Source of the DNA: Larix sibirica
Lineage: Eukaryota; Streptophyta; Pinopsida; Pinales; Pinaceae
Length of the DNA: 26,369 bases
Assembly: GCA_004151065.3 (NCBI GenBank)
Contig: NWUY0300007421.1
Span: forward strand, 34,771-61,139
Direction: 5' to 3'
This document shows, piece after piece, positions 1-11,218 of the stretch (the stretch's first letter is position 1; the number at the start of each line of letters is the position of its first letter). The translations under genes and the position numbers were made by a program. Below the pieces are notes generated by a model. It made no database searches. It was not told the origin of the DNA and was given only the letters and a program-made list of their open reading frames with translations.

Positions 1-1183
1 TGCAACAGTTACCCCATGGTCTTTCCTGCCACAACCCAGGAAAATCTTGGGTGATAACACATTATAACAATGGAAATTTAACATATGCATATATTACAAT
101 GCATAGGAAATTAAGCAGATAATGCACACATAAAAACCAAGCAATTCCATGCATTTAGAAATTCACAAAATAGTAAATAATCAATATGTAAACATAGATA
201 TGAATTCATAGCATTGTCATACATAGTAAGACAATTATTCTTTAATTGTCCAACTGGATGGAGGTGGAGAACGTTCCTCCCAATCATACGTTTTTTCAAT
301 CCTTATCATTCTTTGACAGAGCCACCCACAAACTAGGGCTATCAATCCACATTTGACAGAGCCACCCACGAATTGGGGCTATCAATCCACAAGGTATAAG
401 TGTTGTTTTCATCTATTCACAACTCAACTTTTGTACATCTCAACTCTCGTGCTACCCTCTAAGGCAGAACCCCTTCTAGAGATGTCCCAATCCTCCTTTA
501 TCCTTCCCCACCAACGTGCACAACGCTAAAAACAATCCCCCTTCTCTAAGCTAACAGTCCTCAAGAAACCTCCAGTTCCCTACTAGCACTCTAGCATAGG
601 TTGGACATAAAGTATCTAAATTGGTACTCTAGGGCACGCAGCTACATGATGGGATCCTATCACACACTTGTTTCTCACAGGGTTAAGTCATGGACAATTT
701 GCATATGGTACCTCTATCCTTCCAATACCACTCTCAGGTATCAATTTCCCACAATTCCTTAGTGTAGTACGAACCACTCTCAGTGGAAGGTGTGCACTCC
801 TGAATGAAGCAGAAGAAAACCCTCACCAAATAAGATCTCACTCTTTTATGTGCATGGATTTCAATTTCCATGTGGCTTGACCAAGGCATAACTCTTAATC
901 AAGGTTTAGGAAATTGGATTAATAATTAAGGCTAAGGTTAAAGAAATAAAGCCACCATGGTCATATTTCCCCTTATATCCCTAGAATTTCCCCTCTTGTG
1001 GGATCATATCCCATCATCTCATCTCTATCCCTCTTCCTCTGCAGCCATCAAATATTTTATATTAATATTAAACATGTACATATTTACAGTGTTTTGGTCA
1101 TCCTTACCTTTTAATCCTAGATTCTATCCATTGCATAAAAAATATACAAGTCTATATTACAGGTTCAAACTAGGGGTGTTACA
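1..1183 (-). mobile_element. Probable LTR (or LTR plus internal part) of a minus-strand retrotransposon
   Basis: Read on the minus strand, this segment begins at 1183 with TGTAACACCCCTAG, a start seen in many plant Ty3/gypsy LTRs (TGTAACACCC type). To its right, from about 1187, the sequence at once becomes a decayed gypsy integrase, so the LTR appears to have inserted into an older element. The other end is not resolved and may lie left of the window. No PBS or PPT was found. A short direct repeat aaaca lies at 1184-1188 and again at 1070-1074, the latter followed by TG. That could bound a 109-bp element, but in AT-rich DNA a 5-bp match means little. The open frames in this stretch (for example 668-880 and 957-1214 on the plus strand) resemble no family I know. 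Confidence 0.45.
312..391. repeat. Two-copy 40-bp tandem repeat
   Basis: Units 312-351 and 352-391 are adjacent, each starting tttgacagagccaccca and ending in ggctatcaatccaca or the same without the last change. They differ at a few positions in the middle (aaactaggg against gaattgggg). The repeat lies inside the probable minus-strand LTR, and nothing indicates a function. Confidence 0.85.
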
Positions 1184-1549
1184 AAACATGAGGCGTTTTA
1201 GCACACTAAGTTGAAGATAAAGAAAATTGGACCTTGTAGAATTCTTAAGAAGGTATCGGACGGCGCATACGTGTTGCAGTTTCTTGTTGAACTAGATATT
1301 TCACTTATATTCAATGTTGTTGATTTATATGAGTACCAATAAGGAATTTCATAGGAAAATGGTGAGTATATGGAATACTAAGAGAATAAAATGTCATAGT
1401 GGAAAAAATCTGAAGTAGAAGAAATCTTGGGCGAAAGAACAATCGAACACACTAAGAGTCAAAAGACAAAAGAATTTTTAGTTCAGTGGAAAGACAAGTG
1501 AAAGGACACTACATGGGTATCTAAATTTGCAATGCGTCAGAGTCATTGA
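1184..1549 (+). pseudogene. Ty3/gypsy chromovirus pol remnant: integrase C-terminus and chromodomain
   Basis: One frame (starting at 1208) reads KLKIKKIGPCRILKKV at 1208-1255 and then ISLIFNVVDLYEYQ up to a stop at 1340. This matches the C-terminal region of plant gypsy integrase (GPF/Y-like block, then the conserved FNV-DLYEY). In the same frame, at 1412-1546, it reads EVEEILGERTIEHT and then KEFLVQWKDK, a stop, and DTTWVSKFAM. This is a chromodomain with its V-E-x-I-L start, the LVxWK strand and the TW pair. Chromodomains of this kind are thought to guide integration to particular chromatin. Stops at 1199, 1340, 1352 and 1499, with others between, show it is dead. The remaining pol upstream is missing because the minus-strand LTR ends at 1183. 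That two domains stay in one frame after several stops argues for decay mainly by substitution here. Confidence 0.85.
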
Positions 1550-2690
1550 CCATTTGGTGATTAGGGTTTCAATTTTCTTAATTAGCCAAGGAGAACTGAT
1601 GCAAGAGCATCGTCATCATCTGGTGTATTCACGAGAACCATTGCAGCTGTTAGATAAACATGGGAGAGTTCACATGTCATAAACAACCTATTAGTACCAT
1701 TCCATCGAATTATGCATTTTGGATAAGTCCTACAAAAGGTAGGGTTGCAGGGGTCGATAAGTCAAAATCCGATAATGCATCAATGTATCAGGATCAAAGA
1801 CTGGAGATCGGAGATAGCGTGTCGAGGAAACACATCATATTCTTAGCATCAACAGTGCATCATAGATATCGTATCGTAGTTGTGTGAATGAGTCATGGGA
1901 GGAAATTTCAATAGTCTGAGGCCAATAACAAATCAGGACTATCTTATCAGAACAGGAGACTAGCATCAAGAGGATGGTACGACTGTGATGTTCGATATCA
2001 CATCAAAATTATTGCATCATGGTTGTGCCAAGAGAGAGCGTGGAGAAATATAGATGGGGAGGAAGCGATACATCAGAGCTGAGGTATCGAGGGTTTCGAA
2101 GTGAGACGATCAGAAGGAAGTGTTGATAGTAAATTTGGAAGTTCCGATGGAACACAAGCGATAGACCGAAGCCAATAGGGCTTCGCAACGATGAACAAAT
2201 GGAAAAATGTTGAGGATATTCATGAAGATTTAATGTAGGGTGTAAAGGATATAATTGTGGATATGAAAATTCCATCATGTCATAGTCATGTCATAGTCCT
2301 GTGAATCATGGAGAAGCTTCTAGCATTGAGGCAATGAGGAATTTTCTAGAAGAAATTCTATCGAAGGAGAGGAAAAAAATAATGAAGAAGACACTTATGA
2401 AGGGAGCGATAGAGAAGAGAGAGGAAAAACAAAAGGAGAGCTTGATAAGTTGTAATGAAAAAAAAATTCAGTTGTAAGCCACCTGAGATTGAGAACAAGG
2501 GCAGTGTTTCCTAATTTATTTCTATAAAAATACTTCATTAATAAATCAATACAAAGGGTTGAGTGAATTCCTGAGTGGTGTCATGTCTTGTTATGTGTGT
2601 TGCATTTGGTGTGTGTGTGTGTCCATTATTGTTTCACCATGTACTCTAACCAGAGGGCAGTAGGACGTCTGTACCAAAATTAAAGTATAC
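1550..2690 (+). other. Region after gypsy pol, LTR-like, no gene recognised
   Basis: This stretch follows the chromodomain remnant and probably holds the polyprotein tail and the 3' LTR of the same element. A purine-rich stretch before tgatgcaagagcatc (about 1590-1600) could be the PPT and LTR start, but I cannot prove it. At 2522-2533 there is a TATA-like ctataaaaatac, followed by aataaa at 2540-2545, a layout typical of an LTR promoter and poly(A) region. From 2340 to 2455 the plus strand is strongly purine-rich, and 2609-2622 is a short GT run. No second LTR copy is in the window for comparison. Confidence 0.35.
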
Positions 2691-2703
2691 TCGTGTATCT
2701 AGG

Positions 2704-2733
2704 CGTGTGATAACTGGCACTCAAATCGCCCCG
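2704..2733 (+). repeat. Left terminal inverted repeat of the MITE
   Basis: It matches the reverse complement of 3161-3190 with three mismatches in 30. Two bases (gg, 2702-2703) lie between it and the TSD. Confidence 0.75.
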
Positions 2734-3160
2734 TGCCGACGACGGAAAATTTTTTGGCGAGGCACAGTTCCACCTNGTTTTCAATACTGCTTAACGACCG
2801 CAAGACAATTACAATATATATTTTTAAACTGAAAAAGGAACCAGAGCGTGAGGACGTCACCGTTGACGATATTGTGGATACACGACATTTGATACTCACG
2901 CCATCTGCAACGTCAAGTTCCACGGGCGCGTGATATAGGGCACTCAAATCGCCCGGGTATTCCAGTGAGTGGTATTTTGGCGAGGCACAGTTCCACTTCC
3001 TTCTCGTCATTTTTTTGGAATTTCGACCATTTGGGTCGTCTTAAAATGGGCCAAAACCCCTAGGGGCACAGTTCCATGGCATAGTTCCGCAGTAAATGAA
3101 GGTGGAACTACAATTCTGTCGGTTTTTATAACCAGATCTAGGGAACAAATTGCCGGAAAG

Positions 3161-3190
3161 CGGGACGATTTGAGTGTCAGTTATCCCACG
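3161..3190 (-). repeat. Right terminal inverted repeat of the MITE
   Basis: On the minus strand it starts CGTGGGATAACTGACACTC and directly abuts the right TSD (3191-3201). Confidence 0.75.
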
Positions 3191-3205
3191 TCGTGTATCT
3201 ATACC

Positions 3206-3600
3206 CATTACAAATAGGTTTTATAAATACTTTGATTTGATATCCCAAAACTAATAATGAACAGGCCTAAGAAGCACAGTTTAACAGTATGTTTTTAGGA
3301 TATGCAATAACTAAATGTGGAACAATGTTTTCACCTAACATCCAAATAAAGTGATTCAAGTTTTGTTTTAAACTAGAATCCAAGGCCTATCTCCGTTATA
3401 AATAGGATTTGAATATGTAATGAGTTGGTATGTGAAATATGCTATTGAACAATCGAGATGTGTAATTATATCAGTGTAGATCTCATGACAAGCAGTCACT
3501 AATTTGGGCATAACTTTTCATCTGACATCAAAATGAGGTTATTCAAGTTGGGTTTTGAGCTATATTCCAAGATATATCAACCTTAGAAACATGTTTTTAA
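3206..3600 (+). repeat. Diverged tandem repeat, period about 187 bp
   Basis: Unit 1 runs from about 3206 to 3393 and unit 2 from about 3394 to 3580, with a decayed partial third after that. Anchors are ttacaaatagg (3208) against ttataaatagg (3396), and attcaag with its flanks at 3354 and 3541. The spacing stays at 187-188. The repeat begins directly beside the right TSD of the MITE. It could be satellite-like or part of a decayed LTR. Confidence 0.5.
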
Positions 3601-4455
3601 AATGTTTTCATTTAACCCCCCAAACCTTGACTATCCCAACTCTATTTTTAGTAGGTTCACGAACTCAATTTCCTACAAGAGTTTGAAAATCATGTTATGT
3701 ATCTTAAAATGTCATTTGACTGCATAAAATTTTTGGTGGGTGTGTTTATGATGATCTAATGAGTCTATCCCAAAAAATATCTAATACCCATCGCGTAGCT
3801 TTTGTAATATGGATTTCAAAAAACTTACAACGGCTTGAGGAATTTATAGCAATTATTGAAATTCAAATTTGTAATTTGCATAGCTTACCTTGAGGTCCTT
3901 TTAGAAACATTATTATCCTTTATTTTTTTCCACCATCAAATGCATCCCTTCTCCTATATATCTACCTACCAATGGGTTAGTGGATAGAGTGGTTCTTACT
4001 GCACCATGAAATATTCTTGATGGAGTTATAATTTATCTCATGCATCTATATGATCTAATTTAAATGCATAACACTACATATGGGTTCACAAAGAAGGTAT
4101 TCAAAAATTCCCCTTTTCTTATCACTATACCATGTGTTCATCTAAAACTAATGCAAGAAGTACTATTGAACCCTTTGGCATCTCCCTAGCAAAAACACCA
4201 AAAAAAATCAATCAATTTATATGTCTAAGTCATGTTACATTTATCATCAATTCAGAGTAAATAATCTTTTGAGATGTCAACATTGTATGTGCAGGCTAAC
4301 AATTGCATGCCTTGCATTAGTTTATCTAGTATGATTCTAAGGAAAGGAAAGTACTAAATACACTCTCAAAGCAATACAAAAAATCATTCATCCATTATAT
4401 TTTTATTTATTGAGATTGAAACATTCCAAATAATAGGTTACAATCATCGCTCAAT
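3601..4455. other. AT-rich stretch, nothing recognised
   Basis: I see no open frame of note and no repeat or element boundary. Around 3972-3990 there is a tRNA-like ggttagtggatagagtgg, but no B box follows. Confidence 0.6.
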
Positions 4456-4689
4456 TCCAAGATTAGAAGCCTATGGGGGGTAGCTCAAGTGGTTCTGTTG
4501 AAGTTGTGAAATTGGTTGTGAATAGCAGGTCATGTGTTTGATTCCCCCCAACTTTCATTGTGCACCATGACTTGGGACTTGTGGTTGAACCTAGGGTTAT
4601 AGTGGTAGTGATATTGGACTCTGTGTCATGCGAGTACCACCCCAAACTCCATTGTTGATTCCCTTGGTCAAAAAAAAAAATCCAAGATT
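4456..4689 (+). mobile_element. tRNA-derived SINE with 9-bp target-site duplication
   Basis: The body (4465-4680) has a tRNA-like head with a Pol III A box at 4481-4492 (tagctcaagtgg) and a B box at 4535-4545 (tgtttgattcc, against the consensus GGTTCGANNCC). A tRNA-unrelated part follows, ending in a run of ten A at 4671-4680. The direct repeat tccaagatt flanks it at 4456-4464 and 4681-4689. Head, tail and TSD are all as expected for a plant SINE mobilised by LINE enzymes. The A-to-B box spacing (about 43 bp) is within the tRNA range. The internal promoter would be read on the plus strand. The 60-residue frame on the opposite strand is a shadow. Family name not assigned. Confidence 0.85.
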
Positions 4690-7295
4690 TGAACGTTCAT
4701 GCAATGGTTCCATGAGCAATCAGTTTCAGTTACACTCAATGAGGGAATTCTCTCTATAGATTTTAAACACGCTTGCACAAATGAAACACACCACACTTGC
4801 ATGAAAAACACTCTTGGAAATGACCATGTACTTGGGCATCGATCACACAACTAGTACCCTACTATCACCAAGTTATCTCTTCACATAATTTCAGAATTTC
4901 CCTCTTTCCACGAATCATAAAAAACTAAATAATGTTGCGGCAAAATAAACACACCACACTTACATCAATGTAAAAAAAACTATGAAATAAGATAAATAAA
5001 ACATACATTGAAATAAAATACCACCATGTTCTCATGGAGCGAGCTCTTTCTCCTTATAAGAATTCATGACAGCAAATTAAACTATAGCATCATAAAATTA
5101 ATCAAATCATAAAACTATAAAATCACAATCTATGAGAAACAAACTCTCAAGAAGTTTTATTTATTCCATCATAAGTTGCACATATGCTCCAAGAACCCCC
5201 CTCATAGAATGGAGAAGGCACTCTCTTTTATACATGAATTTTCCTAAAAAGTGAAATAACAAATAATAAATTCAAATCCACAAATCTCTTATGTGGTTCA
5301 ACAACTTGCTAACAATTAGCAACTAGAAATTAGCTCATAATATCTCCAAGAGCTTTGCTAACAAATCTTATCAAGAGTTCCAGTATTCTTACATATCCAA
5401 GACATTTGAATGATGATCCCAAATCCATAGCAAATCTTCAATAGTTGAAGAGAAAATTCAAATTTGACCAATGGACTGGAAAAAAGTCAAAAATATGCAT
5501 TGCTACAAGAACTATATGTTTATGTAATTACTAGAAAACTAGCCTAGTTTTCAAAGATATGTTAGAATATGTTCTTTTTCCAATATATTAATCATAAATT
5601 ATCATAAAATACTAAAAGAAGTGCATTGGAAAAACCTTGATCCTAATCCCACATATAAGCATTACAATGTAATAAAACAAGGTTATGGGTAAGTGAAAAA
5701 GGATTAAAAATAAGGGAAAAAGGGTCTTAAAAACATGGCAATTGTGTGCCTCAACAATTATGCAAAGTGCCTAAGATATATTATTCTTAACCATAATGTA
5801 TATGCTTGTTTGATGGAGGAGGGTTTTTTCACACAATGGTTTTGAAAAAAATATAAAAGCACTTGTGCTATGGCTTCTAGTGTCCTTCAAATGTAATTGG
5901 ACCTTTCAAAGTATGTCCTTAGTTGGAGCCTGAATCCATCAAAGATGACAAGTGAAGGTATGAAAGAATCGATTGTAATGAAGGAATTGGGGTTGAAACT
6001 AGTTACATTTTCCAACAACCAACACTATTATATTAGGTGCAAATGCAACTCACAAATGCCAACTAGGTAGAAATCCTAGTTTTTGGCCATTGGGTTATCT
6101 TTCGAAAGTGCGGACAAGGTACTCTTAGCCTCTAAAAATAAAGTATGGAAGTCAAAAGAGGGTTCAGTGGCTCTACGAGAATAACAAAAACCACTTGTCT
6201 TTATTATATGACCCCATAAGGTACATATCTTTGTCTTGTTTTTTTTAACACTTGGAATGAAAGGATTTTAAGCTCCCTATCCTAACTCCGATTATAAATT
6301 GTTTTGTGAGCTCTTTGTGGAGGCCTTAAGTAAATTAAATAAACACGTTGCTTTTTTTTAAAGGGCATCATGAACTAATGTTTTTAAGTTAAATGGTGTG
6401 ACAAAGGATGTATTTCGTACTTATCACTCTTTCTGATTCACAAAAATCACTCTATCGGTGTAAGGTGAAAATCATAATGGAATGAAAAGGATATTTATGT
6501 CCTTCATGTGTGTGCTTCAAGTGACCAAACGACAATGTGTGAAGTAAATTACTTGCAATCAAATTGCTTGAAATAAGAAATCAAAAGGATAAATGATGTG
6601 AACTTGGGGTTCTTACATTGTCTAATTAATTTCTAAGTGTAACATACTTAATGAAAAATAAACTACACTAAATGAGAAAGTGATAAGGAAGGTATTGCAC
6701 TCCATCTTCCCTTTTTGGTTTTCTAAGACTACTTGTGGGAAAAAAGAGGAGAGCATACTAGAGAGGAAAAGAGTTTTTAGGTCATTTATTTGTGTGATTG
6801 GTGATAACATAAATAACTTTGTAAAACAAGTAAAATGTTATATTTGATGTGTGATTTTTTCTTTTCTTAAAAGAGTGGAAACAATTGCAAGTGGTAAGTA
6901 CTTGTGAACTACCTAGCTATTTCTTCAAAACAATCATAAGAAAAGTAAAAATATGATAGTGAAAATAAAATCCTAATCTATGCATCCATGTGCAATGACA
7001 AGTAAAAAACAATCCATGTGGTATAGTGTGAGAAATTTTTATCCTCCCCCTATCCTCTATATGATTTAATTACTAAGAATGTATGATAAAATGTAATAGA
7101 AACAGGAGAAACAAGCTAGTTCATGAATAACTAAAGTTGCTCCAAAATTGAGTGAAATCACTTAAAAAAATGGCCAAAAACAAGTTTATGGCTATCTTGT
7201 GTGGATTGTTTCATGGACACTCATGAAAATATCACATAACAACAAAGAAATAACTATGGGATTTAATTGTGTAGCTAAGGCGTGAGACTTGGTGT
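4690..7295. other. Repeat-derived DNA without recognisable gene
   Basis: No frame resembles a known protein. The phrase cacaccacactt recurs near 4790 and 4952. At 5215-5240 the plus strand reads as the complement of a TATA box (minus-strand gtataaaaga) with LTR-like surroundings (5130-5250), suggesting an old minus-strand LTR whose ends I cannot define. The rest (5250-7295) shows only AT-rich sequence with poly-A and poly-T runs. Confidence 0.4.
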
Positions 7296-7433
7296 AATTG
7301 TGCAAGGGGGTAATGCACTTGACCGTGAGAAACTTCCCGACAACTAACTGACAAGACTTTTTGCAATTGCATAAAGGGTATTGAACCCAACCATGGGAAA
7401 TTGTCCCACAACTATCCGGTATGAACTCATAGT
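7296..7433 (+). repeat. Degenerate two-unit repeat, period 69 bp
   Basis: Units start at 7296 (aattgtgcaaggggg) and 7365 (aattgcataaaggg) and both continue with a diverged gaccgtgagaaacttccc or accatgggaaattgtccc block and then acaact. The period equals 23 codons, and both strands stay open for 70-81 codons across 7344-7593, but I recognise no protein and see no promoter. Confidence 0.4.
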
Positions 7434-7593
7434 ATTCATGGGTATCGAAGGATACCTTGTATTATTTTGTGAGACACAAATGAAAACATTTGTGCAAGAT
7501 AGTAAACTGATTGAAAATGGAATTTTGAGAATCCCAAATCCTCCGAAGGATTGTTGGGTGAAGGGAAATGCTAGTTTTTTACCTTGCAAGTGA

Positions 7594-8628
7594 CCAAAGG
7601 TTAGAAAGTAGCTAAAAAAAACCTAAAAAATAATATTTAAATGAATCTAAATATAAGTGGAGTTGCCAATCTATATTGGGGGATTTTTTGCATTGGTGAG
7701 AAAAAATATTTTTGTTCTAACTAAGTTGTGAGCTAGACAATAGACAGTGATTAGTAGTGAGACTAACACAAGAATCCTCCAAAACGAACATAAGAAAATA
7801 GGAAGCATACAAGCAATCATTCTACAAGAATAATCACAAGAATGTCATTCAAACATATAGAGTGGAGGGAAACAACAATACTCATATATTAGTCCAATGG
7901 AAAAGCATGGAATATGTGATATCACCTAGTGAGAGTATTTGGAAGCAAGCGTCATGTGGCACTTTCCTTAGGATGGGTCATTTTCCTTCTTGAAATATTT
8001 TTCTAACAATGGTGAATGAATAATAGTTGTATCCTTGAGGATGAAGCTCATGAAATCATGAGGGAAATGAATGGTAGAGATGAGAGAGTGAGATTTATGG
8101 CCTCCAATCTCATTTCTCCAAGATAACCTTGCAAATATTCTTCTTCTTTGAATGCTACCCCATGGATTTCATTTATAGGAAAATTATATGCTCCAATGAA
8201 TAACTAGTTAAAATGTGAATACTTCTCATTTGAAAGTAGGATCCCAATGATTGATGGAAACTTGGGAAACCAAGGCACTGTTCATTAATGATTTAAGTGC
8301 TCAAATTCATAATTTACTAGTACCTCATAGAGTTGTCTAAACTATGGCTATGAGCCTTCAATGTGCCCAATCAAGTTGAATTCCACATACTTATAGGAAT
8401 TGTGCGGGTAATGAAGGATAACTTACAAAACACCACAAGTGTAGCACAACAAGAATAACATAATTGAATAAAACATGGTTTTAATAATTTTTTCTTCAAT
8501 TGAATGACGTGATTAAAGGATTCATGAGGTAGTAATGTTAAACTGATTTTTCCAATTGATGATGCTTTTGTATATTTTGCTCAATTGTTTCTTATGACTG
8601 AAATTAAGGTGAAGATATTTATGAAAGG
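7594..8628. other. No gene recognised; sequence left of a primer-binding site
   Basis: Because a PBS-like site begins at 8629, the 5' LTR of the gag-protease element should end just before it. I could not align this stretch with the 3' LTR that starts at 11645, so the 5' LTR is either replaced, deleted or too diverged. A small hairpin occurs near 8090-8115 (tgagatt and aatctca arms), without known meaning. Confidence 0.4.
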
Positions 8629-8682
8629 TGGTATCAGAACTTATTCTTCAACCTTTTTCTAGAGGAAAGTTGGTATCAAAGC
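8629..8682 (+). other. Two primer-binding-site-like motifs (initiator tRNA-Met)
   Basis: tggtatcagaac at 8629-8640 and tggtatcaaagc at 8671-8682 each match 11 of 12 bases of TGGTATCAGAGC, the PBS complementary to plant initiator tRNA-Met. They are 42 bp apart. One is probably the real PBS of the element that follows; the second may be a chance match or a trace of a nested or duplicated junction. Confidence 0.6.
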
Positions 8683-11218
8683 AGATTCAAGCCCTATTCA
8701 CCACATCTTGACAAACTTGGAAATAATAGGATTTTTTAGGGTGAGTTTGATGGATAGTTGCATGGGTCACTTGAAGACAAATTAGAGAATATTTGTACCT
8801 TAGTGTAACAAGAAGCTGATATGAATTGTTGCACATAATATTGGAAAATGTTTGTGTTTTCAAACTGCATAAGCTAAGTGGATCTTGTAAAATCCACAAT
8901 GAAGTGCATCGATGGTAGAGTTGCAGTAAAAATTTGGGTGAAGAAAGGATTCTTGGAACACATGCTTGGTGCCATGGAATTTGAAGTGAAAAGGGTGAAA
9001 AATAAGTCTTGCATACTTTAATAAATTACTTTAAATGTTTATATTGTAGTGTGGATGGCACATAATAAGAGTTTATGAAGACAAGGATGAAATCTAAAAT
9101 GTTTAAGTTCAGACAGTTGATCTGAGAGCTCACAGAAATGACCCAACATGATAGCACACAATCTAAATCCTTGGTATAAAGGTTGAAAGCCACGATGAGT
9201 CAAGTAGAGGCATAGTTGAAAAATGATTTGGATTCATTTAAAAGGAAGGATGACAACATCACAACAATGAAGTAATCAAAATTTCCTAAGCGATCCATAG
9301 GTAAGAATGTTTCCTATTTCCTTTGTTAGAAGAACCATTTTTCTATAGATTGTCCTTTGAAAAAGAAGTTGGAAGACTTGGATAAATTCCAAGTGAAATA
9401 GAATTTGAAGGTGAAGTCAACAACCTTGAGAGCATACCAAGTGAAAAAAACTTCAAAGATAGTATTGGAGGCTCCATGTGCCATGACAATAGGTTTAGGT
9501 AAGTTCATTGCAAAAGGTCATCAATGAGATTTGCAAGGAAAAGGCGTGCATGAACCTTTTTTTTGTCAATGTAACCATGATTTAGTTGAACGTGGAAGCC
9601 TTGGTAGACATTGGTGCAACCCATAGCTCTGTAAGTGAACATACTTCTACAACACTTCATCGTAGACCAAAGAGTAGCATGGAAACATCCAAGGTGGCGA
9701 ACTCAACTGTGAAACCAACAACATGAGTAGTTTGTTCCACACATTTGAAGTTTAGAGAATAGTTTCAAAATTTGGACTTCAAATTAACTCTCATAATTGG
9801 GGTAGGACTTTCTCAAGCTTCCCAAAGAATTTATTATTCCTATGAGAAATATTTGATGTTATGGTCCATGGAATCAAGGCTTGTGGTGTGCCTCTGATGA
9901 CAAGAAGGAAGTTGGGGAGGGTACCAGTAATGTCACCCATGAAGTTGATTGAGGGAGCCAATGAGTCCACAAATAGGCCTTGTGTCATCATATAATAACA
10001 ATAATACTTGGTTTTAGGAAAATGAACCCTAGGTGTTCAAGAAAATGTTTTCCACTAAGAGAGTAGGCTGGAAACATTGGAGACTTTGGAAAATACAACC
10101 TTCAAAAAGGTTGATCAGTTGTGTTCTTAGGTAAATGAAAGGAAAGACATTGGAGTCAAGGAAAATATTGCACCAACAATATTTGCAAGAGATTGTGACA
10201 AAAGCACTCACCAAAGTGTATCATGTGACACTTATAAAAATGCATTAGAGAAGGAAGTGCAGTTGAATGCCATGTTTTCAGTGGAAAATGACCTAAGTAT
10301 TTTTTCTAGGTAGTGCAAGGAGGAACTCATACAACTATTCTCAGACACAAGATGTTGGAATGGTTGAAGGAAGGGTTGGTGAATCTAACCCTTTTTATAA
10401 ACATACTCTCACATTGTGAAGAGAGAAAAGTTGAGGGCATTGTTGACAAATGTTTCATATGGATTGCAGTACTTAGAGGTCCCTCAACCACCTATTCAAA
10501 AGAAGGAATGGAGTAAGTATACTAAGAGATGATCTAGGAAGAATCAAAAGAATACAATGGATGTAAAGGATCCTTTAAAGGTTGTGGAATCAATTCAAAA
10601 TGTTATTAAAGGTGAAGAGATGGGAGACGAATATTACCTAATTATGGAGCACCTAAAATTGTATATTTTTGTAAGTGTTGGGGATTTATGACTTTAAATT
10701 CACGATATACCCATTAGATAAAATATGTTACAAGCCAACTAGGAAGGAAGCAATCATTAGATACATAAGTGAGAAACACAAGTCAAATAGAGGAGGTACT
10801 TTGGTTGGCACTAGCAACGAAAGTCCATAATGGCCATCTTCTTCTTCACATTAAGTCTTGTTAGGTTCCCTATTTCCCATGAAGTGGGATAGTGGGCATG
10901 AAGGTGCCATGTAGTTGGTTCTTTGGAAAACTTTGTTGAGTTGTAGGAGGTAACTTGAAAACTTGGAGGAAAGGGTGGAGACCTTTTTGTTTGTTCAACA
11001 AATTTGTACAATATATTGAATGTATATGGAAATAATTTCTCCAACAAGAAGAAGTGCATTCTCATGGATTGAACACGATAGTTAGATAAATCACGAAACT
11101 AGTTCAAAACATGGGTATCAACAATGTTCAAAATCATGGCATCTTGGTTAAAGTACTATAGAAATAGTATTGAAGAAGTGAAACATTAGATAATTGTACA
11201 ACATTCTTAGTGAGGGAT

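Larger units (their letters stand above)
2691..3201. mobile_element. Mutator-like MITE with 11-bp target-site duplication
   Basis: The 11-bp direct repeat tcgtgtatcta flanks the element at 2691-2701 and 3191-3201. Just inside are terminal inverted repeats: 2704-2733 matches the reverse complement of 3161-3190 at 27 of 30 positions, with core GATAACTG-CACTCAAATCG. TSDs of 9-11 bp are the signature of the Mutator superfamily, and the roughly 490-bp length with no transposase marks it as non-autonomous. The left arm (2702-2775) recurs in diverged form at about 2925-2998, so the element carries two left arms in direct orientation. The motif ggcacagttcca occurs three times (near 2761, 2983 and 3064). 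A single N sits at 2776 inside the element. It is visibly richer in GC than its surroundings. The short frames on both strands are shadows. Confidence 0.75.

Noticed and set aside
1070-1188. 109-bp solo element between two aaaca repeats
   Set aside because: A 5-bp match in AT-rich DNA is weak, and the sequence left of 1070 does not resume the integrase frame.
2609-2622. GT microsatellite as a notable feature
   Set aside because: Short and common in plant DNA.
2699-3010. 103-codon minus-strand frame across the MITE
   Set aside because: It runs through an inverted-repeat element and an N, and has no transposase motif.
3960-4040. tRNA-like A box (ggttagtggatagagtgg) as a second SINE
   Set aside because: No B box at the right distance, no tail and no TSD.
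7344-7593. Overlapping 81- and 70-codon frames on opposite strands as a gene pair
   Set aside because: No family resemblance, no promoter, and they overlap a degenerate 69-bp repeat; likely chance frames.
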